DNA of 64,000 nt from Sodiomyces alkalinus F11 (taxonomy: Eukaryota > Ascomycota > Sordariomycetes > Glomerellales > Plectosphaerellaceae), in contig NW_021167079.1 in the NCBI RefSeq assembly GCF_003711515.1, positions 485,471 through 549,470 on the forward strand, read 5' to 3'. The translations under genes were made by a program, and so were the position numbers. The notes below the pieces were generated by a model, which saw only the letters and a program-made list of their open reading frames with translations, was not told the DNA's origin and ran no database searches. Positions 1-9,770 of the stretch are shown one piece after another; within the stretch, counting starts at the first letter, position 1; the number at the start of each line of letters is the position of its first letter.

Positions 1-1035
1 TCTCTGTCGCAGCCCTCGCGAATATTATGCCCCTTGTCCCACCAGTCTTTAAACCCGCACACCACCCAACTTCCCCCAACTGCTTTTACCTATTCGTATG
101 TACGTGTACTTATACTCGCGGCATCCAAGCATTATTGCTCGGACTCGGCACATCGCACTTTTTATCTCTGACAGGTGCCAATTCATCCGACCAGCCGAGA
201 TGAGGAGACCTCCTTCGAACACCAGCTAAGCCGGCCCGACATGCAGACACGTTGACAGCCAAACCGTCTCCCTCCGGCGTCAGACCTGACTTTTACTTCG
301 ACGTGTCCCTCCATACGGAGTAGCAGCCGGTGAGACGAATAGCGTCATCTTAATGCACGCGAACCTCCTGAGGGATAGGTATTAGAGTATATTGGGTCCC
401 AGCCACTATGCTATGGCGGTTCGTTCGAACCATGAAACCTGCAAGTTTCCACCATGACCCCTTATCAACGTCCTCCATTCGACAGTTCCTCCCGCACCAA
501 AGAAACTCAAACCAACCAACCGGAACCAAACATGACCATCTCATTCCGCCGTATCCTACATCTTCGCCATCTGCAGTCATATCTTCAGCAGCCATAAGCC
601 AACATAAAGTAAAACAACGGTTAAAAACGACATTTTTAAACATGTTGCGAGAGTACGCCAGCCTTCCAGATCGCCGATATTAAAGACGAGAGCAAGCGAA
701 AGGAAAGACAAAAAGAAGAAGACAAAAAGAAGAAGAGAAAAAAAGAAGAGGAAAAAAGAAGAGAAAGAAATATCAACAAAAACGTAGAAATGCAGCTTAA
801 TATAGGTATATATATGAGAAAGCGAGACAAACAGACAAAGCGTTGGTTGTACAGGTGGTATCTTTGAAAAGGATAAAGGACCCGAGCACAGAAAAAGAAG
901 ACTTGACACCTGACTTAAAAACACAAAGTGTGCTGGGCGCTGGAATGAGACTCGAAAATCCTCAGAAACGAACCGTGGGAACTGCATGAGGGAGGAGCGC
1001 TGGCACAGAAGGAGCCGTTGCTATGGGCGCAGGAC
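1..1035. other. Non-coding tract at left edge
   Basis: No supportable gene. From about 685 to 780 the plus strand is a purine-rich (AG-rich) tract, which accounts for the low-complexity open frames here. The part next to 1036 is probably the 3' UTR of the minus-strand transcription factor. A TACGGAGTA-type motif lies near 314. Confidence 0.6.
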
Positions 1036-3852
1036 CTATTTCGGCTTTTCGATTAAGCCTTCTATGTCGACCCGACCAGACCGCTCCTCCCTCCTGGCAG
1101 GAGGCTCCGACTGGGGCATGCCATGTTGTGGTGGAGATCGAATCGGAGGAAGCTGATACGAAGGGTGGTGTGGTGGTGGCGGCCGTGCGTTCGATAATAG
1201 GTCGTTGCGAGGTCCCTGACTAGACGAAGGCCCCGAGACAAAATCCGGCCGGCCGGGAGACGCACCATACGGGCCGGACATACCGCCTGTGCTAAATACA
1301 GGACTGGGGCCCGGGCTCAGCCCTGGACTCGGACCGGCCGTCATGTGGGGGGGGTGCCCGGGACTCGGCCGCGGCGCCAATGCGCTTTCCCCAAATCTTT
1401 GCCTATTCATGTCGAAATTGGCAGACAAGGGCGTAGGCTGACCGTAGGAGAGATGATATTGCTGCTTCGGATGCGGTTGGTGCTGCTGGTGTTGCTGATG
1501 AGGAAGCGGCAGCGGGGTGTACGAGGGGTAGCTTGCCTCTCTTCCCTGGGGGGACGGGGTGGGATAGGGAAAGCCTACGGGCAGCTGTAAGAGGACAGCG
1601 ACAAAGTAGATCGAATCCCGTTTGGCTGTCCCCATGCGCACGCTGAAAGACCTCGGCTGTCCTTCCGGACCCGCAAAGACGAGGACATCACGGCGATCCA
1701 TCTGGATTCGTGACAGTTCATCTGCGTCGAACCGCAGCGTATCCAGCACTCGCTCTTCTTCCTGCTTTCCGAAAATCGGGGGCAAGTACATCGGATCGTT
1801 CCTGGCGCGGTCTTCTTGCATCGACTGCTGATGTCTCTGAATCTTCGCCCTATCTGCCGACGTGACGATGTCGAACAGATTCCTGCCCCGTATATTGGCG
1901 ACACCGAGTGCGTCGATGAAGGTGGGAGACACCTTGACGATATGCAGGTCGGGACTGAGGAAAGCCACTGGCTCCGGTGCCAGGGTCGGGACCGGCGACG
2001 GCACGTAGATATTCGCATCGGTCGAGGCGGCTCGTTCAAGATACCTAGGCGCGATTGGTTCCCTTTTTTGAGATTTTAGAACTCCATGTGTCTGACTACG
2101 TCGGATGGGGTCATCGTACCCTGTAACTGGCCCGCCCGAAGAATACAGGCTGAGAGGCCTTCTCACTCCACCAGCATCTTGGGGATAATTGGCTGGACCT
2201 AGCCGGCTTTCTCGGTCGTCTCGTAACCGCGGCCGGCCGCGTTTCTTGTGTTGCACGTCAATGCATGCGTCTTCCTTTCCGTTACTTGTGCATCGAGAAC
2301 ACGGGCGTCGAGCTGTATCGAGGTTTCCAGTCAGCATGTGGCTCTATAAGGTGCATATAATATCATCATGGTCATCATGGTGAGTTGCGACAAAGAATCG
2401 GGGCACTTGCTCCCATCCCCCTAACGCTACTAGGACACTTTGTCTCTCGGAGCGTCCAATCCGCAAGGGAATCAATCCCCACAAAGCATTCTTAGCGCCT
2501 AGTCAAATCGCCGCATGCCCCGCCCAATCTGGAGTGGGCTATCGGTAGCTTCGACCGGAACCAACACCGTGGAACGCCATCACTTTTCGCTCCAAGGAAC
2601 CCAGTTGAGGTGCCATTGTTTGGCCAAGTTCCCCCACTTGTGCTAGTCGAGCACGGTTGCAAAAGGCGACCAGCCACAGTATCGAAAGCCAGTCGCCACG
2701 ACACCGTTGACACGCCACTGGCGCCTCTAAGATGACCGTTCGAACCAGTCTCTCCCCCCTCTGTTTTTCTCCTGGTCTTTGCCTTCTTCCTGATGTCGTC
2801 GTCAAATGCTGTCGTACCGCCCCGATGGGAAACCCCCGTGCAAATTCAACTCGACTGTGTTGGTGTTGTGTGGTAGGATGGTTTTCTGAAGCATCCTGCA
2901 ACGAGATGCTCTGCATAGCAGTGCAGCGGAAAATGCATACGTTGGGGGAAGGGTTGAGGGATGTTGACAGGAAGAGAAGAGAAACTAGGAAAAAGAAAAA
3001 GAAAAAAAAAGGAAAAAGGGAAAAGGGAAAAACAACGCATACCGTCACATCTAAATAATGTATTAGCCACTTGAGGTCACGTATATTGCAGGGCATGCCC
3101 TAAGATTGCAGCACCTGGGCGGGGACTCACCTGAGATGGGCCTTCTTACAGGGCACACATGCTGACGCAACATGCCCTTTCGGCTTCCTTTGGGATTTCG
3201 GAGAGGCAATGGGCGGAGTATCTTCGGTGGTCGATTGCGATGATGGCGTGGGAGCCGGATAGCCTGGCGTAGGAGGGGGAGGCAACGGGCCCGGCATGGC
3301 CGGGTATGAAAACGGCCGCTGCTGCATATGTTGTTGCCCCGTCATGTGCGATGGAAACGTGCTGATGCTTCCTGGCGCAGCAGCATCGTCTGCTCGAGGA
3401 TAGGCGTGCGTCATCCTTTCAGACGTCTCGGGCATGTACGGTTGCGCATGGGGCGGTTGCATTGGCGGCTGCATTGGCGGCTGCATCGGCGGCTGTCCTC
3501 CTTGCATGGGACCCTGTGTCAATGTTGTGGACCCCACCCAGTAGGCATCTTGCGGGCCGGCGGCGGTTGGGTAGTTCCTCTGTTGTCTGTCTCGATCCCC
3601 AGCGTCTTGCGTCGCGTGGGGCTTGAAAGAAGGAGGCGAGTCTGACATGGGCGGCGAGGGATATGCTGCTGCTATGGATCGAGGAAGGGGCCCGGGTTTT
3701 GCTCGTTTCTCGGCCCAGGTCAGGTCGGAGGCCAAGTACGCCAGGTCTAATATGCCTCGGCACGGGCCGCGTGAAATAGGCGACGTATCACAGCCTCTGC
3801 TATTAGCTGGCATCGATGATGTGCACTCTGAAGCACTCTGAAGACCGACCAC
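1036..3852 (-). CDS. Zn(II)2Cys6 transcription factor with PAS-like domain
   Basis: Predicted nuclear DNA-binding regulator. Exons on the minus strand are 3852-3131, 3050-3043 (8 nt) and 2312-1036. They total 2,007 nt (668 aa), and the phase closes exactly. The joined reading gives a full zinc cluster, CVPCKKAHLRC followed by DARRPCSRC and the last Cys of KEDAC, with spacing C-X2-C-X6-C-X5-C-X2-C-X8-C. A basic KKRGRPRLRDD stretch follows. A PAS-like region begins at AFLSPDLHIVKVSP and runs to FVAVLLQLP. The N-terminal half is Pro/Gln-rich with PPMQ repeats, and the C-terminus is Pro/Ser/His-rich. The first intron is 80 nt and the second about 730 nt, long for a fungus. ATG 3852 is the first in frame; 3648 (MSDSPPSF) is an equally plausible start giving 600 aa. 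The layout recalls fungal AcuK/Ert1-type zinc-cluster plus PAS regulators, but the orthologue is not assigned. Confidence 0.85.
3043..3050 (-). other. 8-nt micro-exon of the zinc-cluster gene
   Basis: On the minus strand the octamer ATGTGACG sits between an acceptor (TATTTAG) and a donor (GTATGC). Joined to CTCAG of exon 1 and CTCGACGC of exon 3 it gives L-R-C-D-A-R-R, supplying the third cysteine of the zinc cluster. Without it neither the frame nor the zinc cluster is intact. Confidence 0.8.
3453..3495 (-). repeat. In-frame 12-bp tandem repeat (PPMQ)
   Basis: Three to four near-identical 12-bp units inside exon 1 of the transcription factor encode PPMQ PPMQ PPMQ. The region is low-complexity and probably disordered, and its copy number may vary between strains. 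Confidence 0.8.
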
Positions 3853-6800
3853 CTGGCAGGCCTTTTGAGGTCCCGGCGTCGTGTCGACGGCGGCTTGTGT
3901 TGCGTCGCGGAGACAACCTTCGGATGCCTCGCAAATGTTATTACTTTGTCCTGGATGGAGGAACTTGCATGGCTTAGAAGAAAGTCGCGCGGGTTTAGGA
4001 ACGATTAACTCGGGGAGTCGTTAGATTCGTGGGTTCGTCACGTGGGACGTGCCAATCGACTGATGGAAACGACAGTGCAGGACGTGAATGGTGAGGCTGG
4101 TCCGGATGCTTCTAGGTACAGCGACTGAGTAGCAAAGACGCCGTTCGCAGGAATGCGCGACGTGTCTGAAAGATGAGAGAGCTCTTAGCAGGAGCGACAG
4201 GCGCAGTCGAGAGCCGGGGACTCGGTAGGCTTCGAGAGGCAGCTGGGATGACGCGGGAAAGCTGGAGTCTAGGTCCAGCTGAAGAAGAGAAGAAGACAGT
4301 AGAGATGTTGCACGGTAACAATACCCGCGCAATGATAATCGGAGTGCCGGCGGTACAGCATGCAGCGGTGCTCGTTGGTCTTTCGTCGGTGATGTTGCGC
4401 CAGGTGAAGTGAAATGGCGGCCAAGGGAAAAGGGCAGACGGAGCTCACGGAGCTCTCAAGGTTGGAAGCTCAGGCAAGAGTGCAGGTCAGGGTGAGATGT
4501 CCGGAGTGGACGCGTCTCTTTTCCTCTCGGAATTCGCTCCTTCTTATCGTATTAGTCGGCCAAAAGGAGTTGAAGATGCAAGTTGGAAGGTCTAGAAGCT
4601 GATTTGGATGAGAGTTGATCGGTGGCTCCCGGTCGGTTTTTGTGCGACTCGGTGCTGGACTACCGGAGCAGATGGGGGGGAGGGGGGACGGGTAAGCCAA
4701 TTGAGACGAAGCAGGGGTTCCCTCAGGGTTGATCTGTGTAGTCGACAAAGCACAGGGCACCAGGGAAGACCCCGGTCACGATGGGAGGTGGCATGGCGCT
4801 CTCTAATCAAGAGTGGAGGGACTATGCCATCATGATGGCCCTGGACGTGCGCCTCTCAGACCGACGACCCAATAACGCCAATTTTCCGTGCATCTGGGTG
4901 TTCAGGGACAAGGGAGGTAGATACGCCACAAAGTACGGAGTACCCCAACGTAGCAGGGAGCGGACAGCCCCTCTCCCCAAAATGAACGTCCCAGTGACCC
5001 GTCAGGGAACAAGCAAAGGAAAAAAGGGAAAAAAGGGGAAAAAAGGAACAAAAGAAAAGAAAAAAATTACTACTTGCAGTCTTGCAGAGCGCCTTTTGTC
5101 GCATGTTCAACCTTCTGGGAAAGGTTCCAAGTACTCCGCAATGCCCGATAAGGTATCTTAGGTTGACATCACCGCCATCGTCTAAGACATATACGCTGCG
5201 TATAACTGTATACCTTCGGTACCTTAGGTTTTCGACTATCTTTTCTCGGCGGTCTAATTAGGTAGCGAGGGACGGGGAATAAAAATAAAAATAAAAACCG
5301 ACGCCTACCTTACTGCCGGGAGATTATTGCTGGCCGAGTCCATCCTTCGGCACCACTATTTCTCGGGACCCTTTTACTTCCGCAGCATAGCCCCCCGCCC
5401 CGGTAGGCATCGCCAGATGGACTAGGCGAGGGCAAAGCGCAAAGCTGGATGAGACTTGAGGATCAAATCTTCGTACGGAGTACGGGTGATGCAGGGTGAG
5501 CTGATGACACGCGATGGCGGCAGCTCGGCTCCTTCGATTATACAAAGTACAAAGTAGTTCGTCGGACAGTTGTGAGTGAGTGATGAGAAAAAACTCCCGC
5601 GCTCGGGAGGGCTCAACATGCCAAATGACTGCGGGAACCGAAAGGAGGGGGTGGCTCAGGTGGATACGTATGGATGCTGTAGCCCTAGGAGCTTCACTTC
5701 TGGGAATGGAGGGGTCCGGGCCTTGTCTCGAGTAGTCGGAACCGGTAGCAGATGGCAGGCTGGCAGTTACCTAAATTGCTACCGAGTTTGCTACCTACCT
5801 TATGTACCGTTTATTCCAAGTGGGCAAGTGGAGAGAGGGGCAACACCGCCCGGAGAGAGGAAGACCCGGTGCACTACCTAGGTACCTAATAGTTAGGTGT
5901 CTCACTGTAGGTAGGTACCTAGGTACTACATAGGTAGGTACGTATCTACTATACTACGGTACTACTGTACATACCATGGAAGGACGGGAGTGGGGAGCCA
6001 GGGAAATGACAAGTGCATCGGGGCGCCCTAGCACCTCGCTGTGGAGCTACGAACTGGGGGGGAGGGGGTCAAAGAAGAGGGCCGCATGGGGGTTGAGAGG
6101 GCTGATGATTGTCCAGGGTTAGGTACCTACGCCGATAGACGGGAAAGAGAGTATAGCGGCACAAAGCCGACCATAACAAGATATTATATGCATAACACGG
6201 AGTACTTACTTACCAAAAGGTACTGTTGTTCTTGGGGAAAGGGAGCGGGGATATGGTGTACGATCAAATCTTCCCATCGGGTTGGGGGCAGTACAGTTGT
6301 ATGTATCAAGTACCTTACCATATGAAGCAGATACCTAGGTATCATGGTATCTGTGTACAAATGCGTATGTAATGTATCTGCGAATAATATGTTAATAATA
6401 GTAGAGCACGTGGACTTATGCCAACCACCCTAGACCTTGGCTACATATGTATGTACATAAGCATATGAGATATGAAGGTAAGATTAGCTATTGATTGCCT
6501 AGGCTAGTTCGCAGTTCCCACTGCGGCACATAGTGCCCTGGGTAGGTATGTAGGTGGTCGAACCGGTATCAGGAAGAGATATATCCATGTAAATACTTGT
6601 ACTTCGTACTTTCGTGGTGTACGTTGTAGGTGGGATACCATACCAGAAGGCATAGCGTGCGGGATGCAGATGCAAGGGTGGGTGGGTGATAGGCGGTGAT
6701 CAGCAGCCGGTAGACGAAATAACTAGGCGTTCGGGTTTGCATAATTTAGGGCGATCTTGATTCTTGATGTTCCAAGAAGGAAAAAAGAAGCCAAGCTGCT

Positions 6801-8029
6801 TACCGGTCGGTAGCAGGGGGGCGCCATGCCGTTAAAGTCGTTGCTTTTCTTTTCTTTTTTTCACCCTTCTTTTTTTCAAGCCTCCTTCCCAGCCCCCTGC
6901 TCACAGGCCTGCAGAGTTATGCCAAGTACTTCGTACATACTGTACGTTGAGCAGCCCAGTCAGATGGATCCAACGTGCAAAGAGACATTGAGACATGTCT
7001 TACTAATTATCCGCAAGCCAAATTCTCTTGGGAATGACTTGACTGTGCTGATTACTACGCTGGGGCCTGAATGTCAGTGTGCAGTGAGTGCCTTAGGTAC
7101 GGTACTTCTGATGGATTGCTGGCTTTCTTCTGGCTTGCTGCAGTGTTCAAGGTTGTCTGGAGGTGGGGATGGGGGACATCGGGAGCTGCATCTAACCTCG
7201 ACAGAGTCAAGGACAAAGGCGTATTGAAAATGTCCGAGCTATGCCGTGGCAGGATGAGGGGATTGCCGGATCGCTCGGGAGTGACTATATCCGTGTTCAG
7301 GTCCAGATACTCGAATTGGCCGCCGCGAGTCATCAAACTGCGATTCTCTTCGTCGAAGCCGAGCCTCCTGAAGACAGAGCAAGGAGGTCAGCGGCTAATG
7401 GAGGAACAACCCTCGTTTCACTTTATCACGCCGCTTTCATGCAGTGCCCGGTCCCCCAAGACGAGTCCGAACTGCTCCATCTTACGTTGCGCTTTTCCCG
7501 CGAGAGAGGCTGGCGACATTCTTCTGGCTTGGCTAGGCAGAGGGTCGTACAATGTAATTACGATTACTTTGGGGAAGGAGGGCTAGGACTGCGTCTGAGG
7601 ACCGGGCGCTGGCAAGTCCATATGCAATGTAACGCAGCAATGTGACCCCATGAGATTCGATGCTCCGGGCGCCCGCTGCTGGATGCATTGCGCCAGGATG
7701 CCGCAGCCCTCTTGGGATATCGCCGTTGCTGGAGCGGGGCAGTGGGATTTCTTGGGAGATGGAACTGAAGTTTTTCCTTCATCAAATGGATGGGATGACC
7801 CGAGCCAGTCGCGTCTCTCCAATCCCTGCCCGTGCCCTTGGCCACTTGCCTGTGTACCAGTGCCTTACTTCGCCCAAATACGAAGTACGCAGTAGGTACC
7901 ACTGTATTTTGGCTCACGGTCTTTTTAGCAGGGAGCACTACCCAGGTAAAGGATGTCAGTACCTACCATCGATTTAAGAGAAAGTACTAGTACGAGAACT
8001 GTATAGCCACAACTCGCGTAGAATTACGA
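3853..8029. other. Gene-poor intergenic tract
   Basis: I see no supportable gene. The stretch next to 3852 is presumably promoter and 5' leader of the transcription factor. Purine-rich runs occur at about 5010-5070. From about 5150 there are many palindromic short motifs (TACGGAGTA at 4934 and 5474, TACTTCGTA at 6600 and 6927, AGGTACCT-type repeats). Open frames such as those at 7071-7586 and 6826-7227 lack codon bias, recognisable domains and convincing splice context. Confidence 0.55.
5760..6620. repeat. Region dense in AGGTACCT / TAGGTA palindromic motifs
   Basis: Copies of TAGGTACCTA, CCTAGGTA, TAGGTAGGTA and related words recur every few tens of bases, most densely at 5870-5945 and again near 6330 and 6545. 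They are self-complementary or nearly so and have no coding capacity. The same words recur at 19740-19865, 24115-24185 and 45640-45690. Confidence 0.7.
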
Positions 8030-8160
8030 AATAAGGTAACCCCGAAGTTATAAAGAATCGCAGGATTAAGAGGAAGCTGTACCTATTACTAGCAGATACC
8101 GATAATATAGTCAAACAGCTCTATAGTAATCTTTTTATTATATAATCTATATTAATAAAA

Positions 8161-8757
8161 GGGTTAGGATATTCCGACTATATTAACCGGATAATCCGAC
8201 TATAGTGTACGTGTTAGCACCTGCCATAACTAACAAGTAAGCCGGCAGCGCCAAATTAATCCTACACCCATAACGCCTATAACGCCTAATTAATCCTACG
8301 GTCGCAATCTTTAATTAATCCCTTTTATGGCCGAAGCCGTGGCCGTGGTCGCGGGCGCCCGCGAGGAACACGGGGAATAGGACGTGGAAGAGGTCGTCGG
8401 GGAATACCACAGGCAGAGAATCGTATACTAAACGCTTCCGATAGGACATGTGGTTAGTCTAGTACGGATAGAGCGATTAAGCGGCTACAACGAGAGCTAC
8501 AGCAGCAGTAGACTAGTCAATTAATTAATGCGAAAATGCCGTTTTTGCTATTTACGATATTTACAGCTTTATAGCTATTGTTATTATTATTGTTACTCTT
8601 TAAACCGACGAATAACCTCTGTCTGCAATTAGGCGTTACAGGCGTTATAGACATAGGATCAATTTAGCGCGGACGGCTTAGTTATCAGTTATGGCAGGTG
8701 TTAACACCTGTACTATAGTCGAATTATCCGGTTGACATAGTCGGAATATTATCACCC
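8161..8757. mobile_element. Non-autonomous DNA transposon with about 131-bp terminal inverted repeats
   Basis: The left arm (8161-8291) and the reverse complement of the right arm (8757-8627) align without gaps over 131 positions at roughly 83% identity. Most differences are transitions, as RIP would produce. Both arms begin GGGT and share TATTCCGACTAT, AACCGGATAAT and TAACGCCTAATT. The 8-bp direct repeat TAATAAAA flanks the element at 8153-8160 and 8758-8765 and is probably the target-site duplication. The 335-bp interior has no intact gene, but near 8330-8450 it reads as a Gly/Arg-rich segment with an AT-hook-like GRGRPRG, perhaps a transposase C-terminal scrap. An 8-bp duplication suits hAT; long arms suit Mutator-like elements (usually 9 bp). 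Confidence 0.8.
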
Positions 8758-8810
8758 TAATAAAAAGGGCCCCCTTAGCCTAGGAGTAGACGGAACTACC
8801 TACTATACAC

Positions 8811-9053
8811 CCCCTGTTTAATTGTGTTAAAGGGTATATTCAAAACCTTTCTATTTAGGAAAGTTTGGTTAAGGAACGATATAGTGGTTTGACAAGATAC
8901 TGAGTGTCCCTGGTTTAGTATATCTAAACCCCTGTATTTTACATATAAAATCTCCACTTTTGATATATCTAGTTATATTCTACTCTGCTCGTTATCGCGA
9001 TACTATTGGTTTATTCGGAATCCACAAGTACTTTATACACAATTAAACAGGGG
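8811..9053. mobile_element. MITE-like element with 17-bp perfect inverted repeats
   Basis: CCCCTGTTTAATTGTGT at 8811-8827 is exactly complementary to 9037-9053, bounding a 243-bp AT-rich segment without coding capacity. A 14-bp part of the same terminus, CAATTAAACAGGGG, recurs at 36684-36697 in another AT-rich patch, which suggests a dispersed family. No clear target-site duplication is seen. Confidence 0.5.
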
Positions 9054-9770
9054 TTAGAGTGTATTACTGCCCGGAAGAAGTAGAAGTAATAGAAGGCTCC
9101 GAAGAAAGTAATAATCCGGGGGAGAAATATATCGACTCCGAGACGCTTACTAACGTTATTAAGATTAATAGAGTCAGGCCACGTAATTAGGGCCCGACGG
9201 GACTTAATCTGTCCGGGCTAAATCTTCTTCTATATAAATAAGTGCCGGTTCTATTCTAAGGTATTATTCCTTGATACTACCCGTATCATAATCTATATTA
9301 TATACCGCCGCTATTAATGCCTTAGCCTGTAAAGCCTTGGCTCGAGCCACCCTCCTTAAATTAATAGATGCCGGGTAGTTAGTTTTAGGTAAGATTATAA
9401 TAACTGCTATAGTCCCGGCTATAAAGTAGTTAGGAGTTGTAGTAATAGCTGCCGACTAATTAGTAGCGGTAGTAGAGTAGATATTATAGTCACGGCTAGG
9501 GGGTTAGTAGTGATAGCTTTAATAACGGGCTAAGGTAATTATATAGCGTAGCTTATACTGCTTCTTTGGATTACATCTATATATATTAAGATACTAGGAA
9601 ACCCACCTATTCCGGGTAGTAGAGATATAGTGGATTATCTAATCTAGAAAGAGTTTAAGAAGACCCTAAAGACCGAATAGGGTGGCGGAAGACCGGTACT
9701 CGGTAATAGGTGTTATGTATAGTTATATAGGACAAAGTACACAGTGCAATACCTACTACTCAGTCTCTGA

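Larger units (their letters stand above)
8030..9770. repeat. AT-rich, RIP-like transposon-derived island
   Basis: Base composition shifts abruptly to AT with very many TA dinucleotides and no open frame of useful length. Such islands in Pezizomycotina are usually repeats mutated by RIP. Two inverted-repeat elements are visible inside it (8161-8757 and 8811-9053). The remainder (9054-9770) looks like degraded repeat that I cannot classify. Confidence 0.75.

Noticed and set aside
7071..7586. 171-codon plus-strand frame near the transposon island
   Set aside because: No codon bias, domain or splice context; overlapping frames of similar length exist on both strands.
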